Shown here in pieces: positions 6,052-7,447 of a DNA stretch of 7,447 bases (positions within the stretch are counted from its first letter, which is position 1; every line of letters begins with the position of its first letter). The position numbers and the translations under genes were made by a program. Source of the DNA: Desulfobacteraceae bacterium UBA5623 (GTDB taxonomy: Bacteria > Desulfobacterota > DSM-4660 > Desulfatiglandales > Desulfatiglandaceae). Where the stretch lies: positions 1 through 7,447 of the forward strand of contig DIKH01000440.1 in assembly GCA_002424495.1 (NCBI GenBank), in the 5' to 3' direction. Under the pieces are notes generated by a model that was given only the letters and a program-made list of their open reading frames with translations, did no database searches and was not told the origin of the DNA.

Positions 6052-6846
6052 TTATGAAAGATAAATGCCAAGAGGACACTTATCACAAAGGGGTTTTTTC
6101 CTGCAATAGTCTTTGCCTGTTTCAACAATCAAGGCGTGAAATTCATTAAAAAGCCGTGTATCTTCCGGGAGATTGTCCATGAACAACTCCTGCATGTCCT
6201 GGTATGTGACCGTGTCTTCCACCATGCCATGTCTCTTTAATATGCGGTGGGTATAGGCGTCAACCACAAATATAGGCCGATTTGCCGCATAGAGGATAAT
6301 GCTGTCCGCGGTCTCCGGTCCTATACCATTGACTGAAAGAAGCCCATGCCTGAGGCCTGTGATATCATCTTCCAGCATAGAAGCAAGATTTCCGCCATAA
6401 TGATCTTCAATAAAGCTGATCAGGTTTTTCAGCCGCCTGGCCTTGATGTTGTAATATCCAGCAGGCCTTATCTCCAGGGCAAGCTCATCAGCAGAGGCCG
6501 AAAAAAGGGCCTTTAAGGAAAGGAGCCCTCTTTCTTTCAGGTTAAGTATGGCCTTTTCCACGTTTTTCCAGTTGGTATTCTGGGTAAGAACGGCCCCGAC
6601 AATCACCTCCAGCTCTGTCTCAGCAGGCCACCAATGTCTGGGACCGAAATGAGCAAACATCAGGTCAAACATCTCCATCAGTCTTTGGCCGGTTTGGGTC
6701 TTTAAAGTAATTCTCTTAGCCTTCATCTCAATCTTTACGAAGTCTATAATGCCTTGACAGGTTTGGAAGGATACTCTAGTCTTACCCGTCATGTCAATCA
6801 TCGGTTCAGTTGTTCGCCGAACCATGAACTTGTAAACCCTGAACAT
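6052..6846 (-). CDS. HhH-GPD DNA glycosylase, EndoIII/MagIII-like
   Basis: This is a base-excision repair glycosylase of the endonuclease III superfamily. The HhH-GPD core covers about residues 55-245: HFGPRHWWPAETELEVIVGAVLTQNTNW (66-93), the helix-hairpin-helix LLSVNGIGPETADSIILYA (169-187) and the catalytic Asp196 in FVVDAYTHR. The position of the EndoIII lyase lysine (GVGRKTA) holds Glu178, which suggests a monofunctional glycosylase, as in the 3-methyladenine glycosylase MagIII group; substrate is inferred only. The C-terminus has Cys248, Cys254 and Cys257, but the spacing is C-x5-C-x2-C and the fourth cysteine of the EndoIII 4Fe-4S motif is absent. The ATG at 6846 has a strong GGGAG site seven bases upstream. 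However, about 40 residues precede the core; Met41 (ATG at 6726-6724) would give 224 residues, closer to the family length, but has a poor ribosome site. It is followed by purB. Confidence 0.88.
   Translation of the reverse strand: MFRVYKFMVRRTTEPMIDMTGKTRVSFQTCQGIIDFVKIEMKAKRITLKTQTGQRLMEMFDLMFAHFGPRHWWPAETELEVIVGAVLTQNTNWKNVEKAILNLKERGLLSLKALFSASADELALEIRPAGYYNIKARRLKNLISFIEDHYGGNLASMLEDDITGLRHGLLSVNGIGPETADSIILYAANRPIFVVDAYTHRILKRHGMVEDTVTYQDMQELFMDNLPEDTRLFNEFHALIVETGKDYCRKKPLCDKCPLGIYLS
6722..6782 (+). promoter_or_regulatory. Candidate promoters for the EF-G gene, inside the 5' end of the glycosylase frame
   Basis: Two overlapping plus-strand candidates are visible. One has a perfect TATAAT at 6745-6750 with a weak TTCATC at 6722-6727 (17-base spacer). 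The other has a perfect TTGACA at 6754-6759 with TAGTCT at 6777-6782 (17-base spacer). Either would give a leader of roughly 90-120 bases before the EF-G start at 6879. The 32-base gap between the two start codons is too short for a promoter, so the EF-G promoter must lie within or beyond the annotated glycosylase start unless its transcript is made otherwise. Confidence 0.35.
6803..6829. promoter_or_regulatory. Nested palindrome upstream of the EF-G gene (possible operator)
   Basis: The core is GTTCGCCGAAC at 6812-6822, a perfect inverted repeat around a central C. It is flanked by a further GTTC (6804-6807) and a matching GAAC (6826-6829) almost symmetrically placed. The element lies between the candidate promoters and the EF-G start, within the first 16 codons of the annotated glycosylase frame. 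It could be a protein-binding site or a leader-RNA hairpin. I do not recognise it as a specific known operator. Confidence 0.35.
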
Positions 6847-6878
6847 TTTAAAGGCTCCCGGAAATAGACGAGACAGTT

Positions 6879-7447
6879 ATGCCTCCAGCTCCAAAACTTG
6901 ATAAGACCCGCAATATAGGAATAATCGCCCATATTGACGCAGGAAAGACCACCGTGACGGAGAGGGTCCTGTTTTATACCGGTCGCGTTCACAAGATGGG
7001 TGAGGTCCATGATGGCGAGGCCACCATGGACTGGATGCTTGAAGAAAAGGAAAGGGGGATCACAATCACATCTGCTGTGACCTCATGCTCCTGGCGGGGC
7101 CATGCCATCAATATCATTGACACCCCCGGGCATGTGGATTTCACCATTGAGGTTGAAAGATCCCTGCGCGTACTGGACGGAGCCATTGGGGTATTCTGCG
7201 CCGTGGGAGGAGTGGAGCCGCAATCCGAAACTGTCTGGCACCAGGCCGACCGGTATAAAGTCCCAAAGATTGCCTTCATAAACAAGCTTGATCGTATCGG
7301 CGCCGATTTTTACAGGGTCGTTGAGATGATCAAGAGCCGGCTTGGGGCTGCGCCGCTTGTGCTGCAACTGCCCTGGGGAGTGGAGGACAGTTTTAAAGGG
7401 GTTATTGATCTTGTCAGCATGAAGGCGGTTCGGTGGGACGATGAAGC
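6879..7447 (+). CDS. fusA: Translation elongation factor G, N-terminal part (runs off the right edge)
   Basis: EF-G is the ribosomal GTPase that drives translocation. The 189 visible codons cover most of the G domain: P-loop AHIDAGKT (17-24), switch I end RGITIT (59-64), DTPGHVDF (81-88) with catalytic His85, and NKLD (135-138) as the G4 motif. VHDGEATMDWM (43-53) and VEPQSETVW (112-120) are typical of EF-G. G4 reads NKLD, where classic bacterial FusA usually has NKMD. An in-frame TAA at 6849-6851 limits the start to downstream bases, and the ATG at 6879 is the only ATG before the G domain; its ribosome site (GAG at 6870-6872) is weak. The divergent glycosylase gene upstream shows that rpsL and rpsG do not directly precede it, so this may be a paralogue such as an spdEFG1-type factor; the visible part cannot decide. 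It lacks a stop because the window ends. Confidence 0.94.
   Translation, partial: MPPAPKLDKTRNIGIIAHIDAGKTTVTERVLFYTGRVHKMGEVHDGEATMDWMLEEKERGITITSAVTSCSWRGHAINIIDTPGHVDFTIEVERSLRVLDGAIGVFCAVGGVEPQSETVWHQADRYKVPKIAFINKLDRIGADFYRVVEMIKSRLGAAPLVLQLPWGVEDSFKGVIDLVSMKAVRWDDE

Noticed and set aside
6989..7367. Minus-strand frames of 94-98 codons at the right end
   Set aside because: They are opposite the unmistakable EF-G G domain and look like shadows.

Overview
The window looks like ordinary chromosomal housekeeping DNA from a bacterium of moderate GC content. My best guess is a deltaproteobacterial (Desulfobacterota-like) lineage. This is inferred from the style of the proteins: an RNase II with a winged-helix-type N-terminus, a MagIII/EndoIII-like glycosylase, an EF-G encoded away from any visible str operon, and an exported SUMF1-domain protein. 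No rRNA, tRNA, CRISPR array, insertion sequence or phage gene is visible.

Layout: (1) 1-158, minus strand: the start of an unrecognised gene that runs off the left edge. (2) 159-355: a 197-base divergent intergenic region with candidate promoters. (3) 356-4705, plus strand: a tightly packed four-gene cluster of tatD (metal-dependent DNase/hydrolase), maf (nucleotide pyrophosphatase), an exported SUMF1/FGE-fold protein, and an RNB-family 3'-5' exoribonuclease. The first two genes overlap by ATGA, the second gap is 22 bases, and the last two genes abut exactly. (4) 4706-4742: a convergent junction with a degenerate 7-base tandem repeat that also encodes the last residues of PurB. (5) 4724-6846, minus strand: a HhH-GPD DNA glycosylase gene followed, 26 bases further on, by purB (adenylosuccinate lyase). 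(6) 6879-7447, plus strand: the first 189 codons of an EF-G gene, divergent from the glycosylase gene with only 32 bases between the start codons.

The plus-strand cluster has a nucleic-acid and nucleotide maintenance theme: TatD for DNA or nuclease quality control, Maf for non-canonical or pyrimidine nucleotide hydrolysis, and RNB for RNA decay. The SUMF1 protein between them is exported and does not share that theme. The minus-strand pair combines base-excision repair with purine synthesis, a pairing I cannot connect mechanistically.

I found no convincing new system. The observations most worth checking are the heptamer repeat that forms the purB 3' end, the glycosylase with an incomplete Fe-S cysteine set and Glu at the lyase-lysine position, and the promoter-like and palindromic sequences that lie inside the first 40 codons of the glycosylase gene. 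These last put its annotated start in doubt and may control the EF-G gene.
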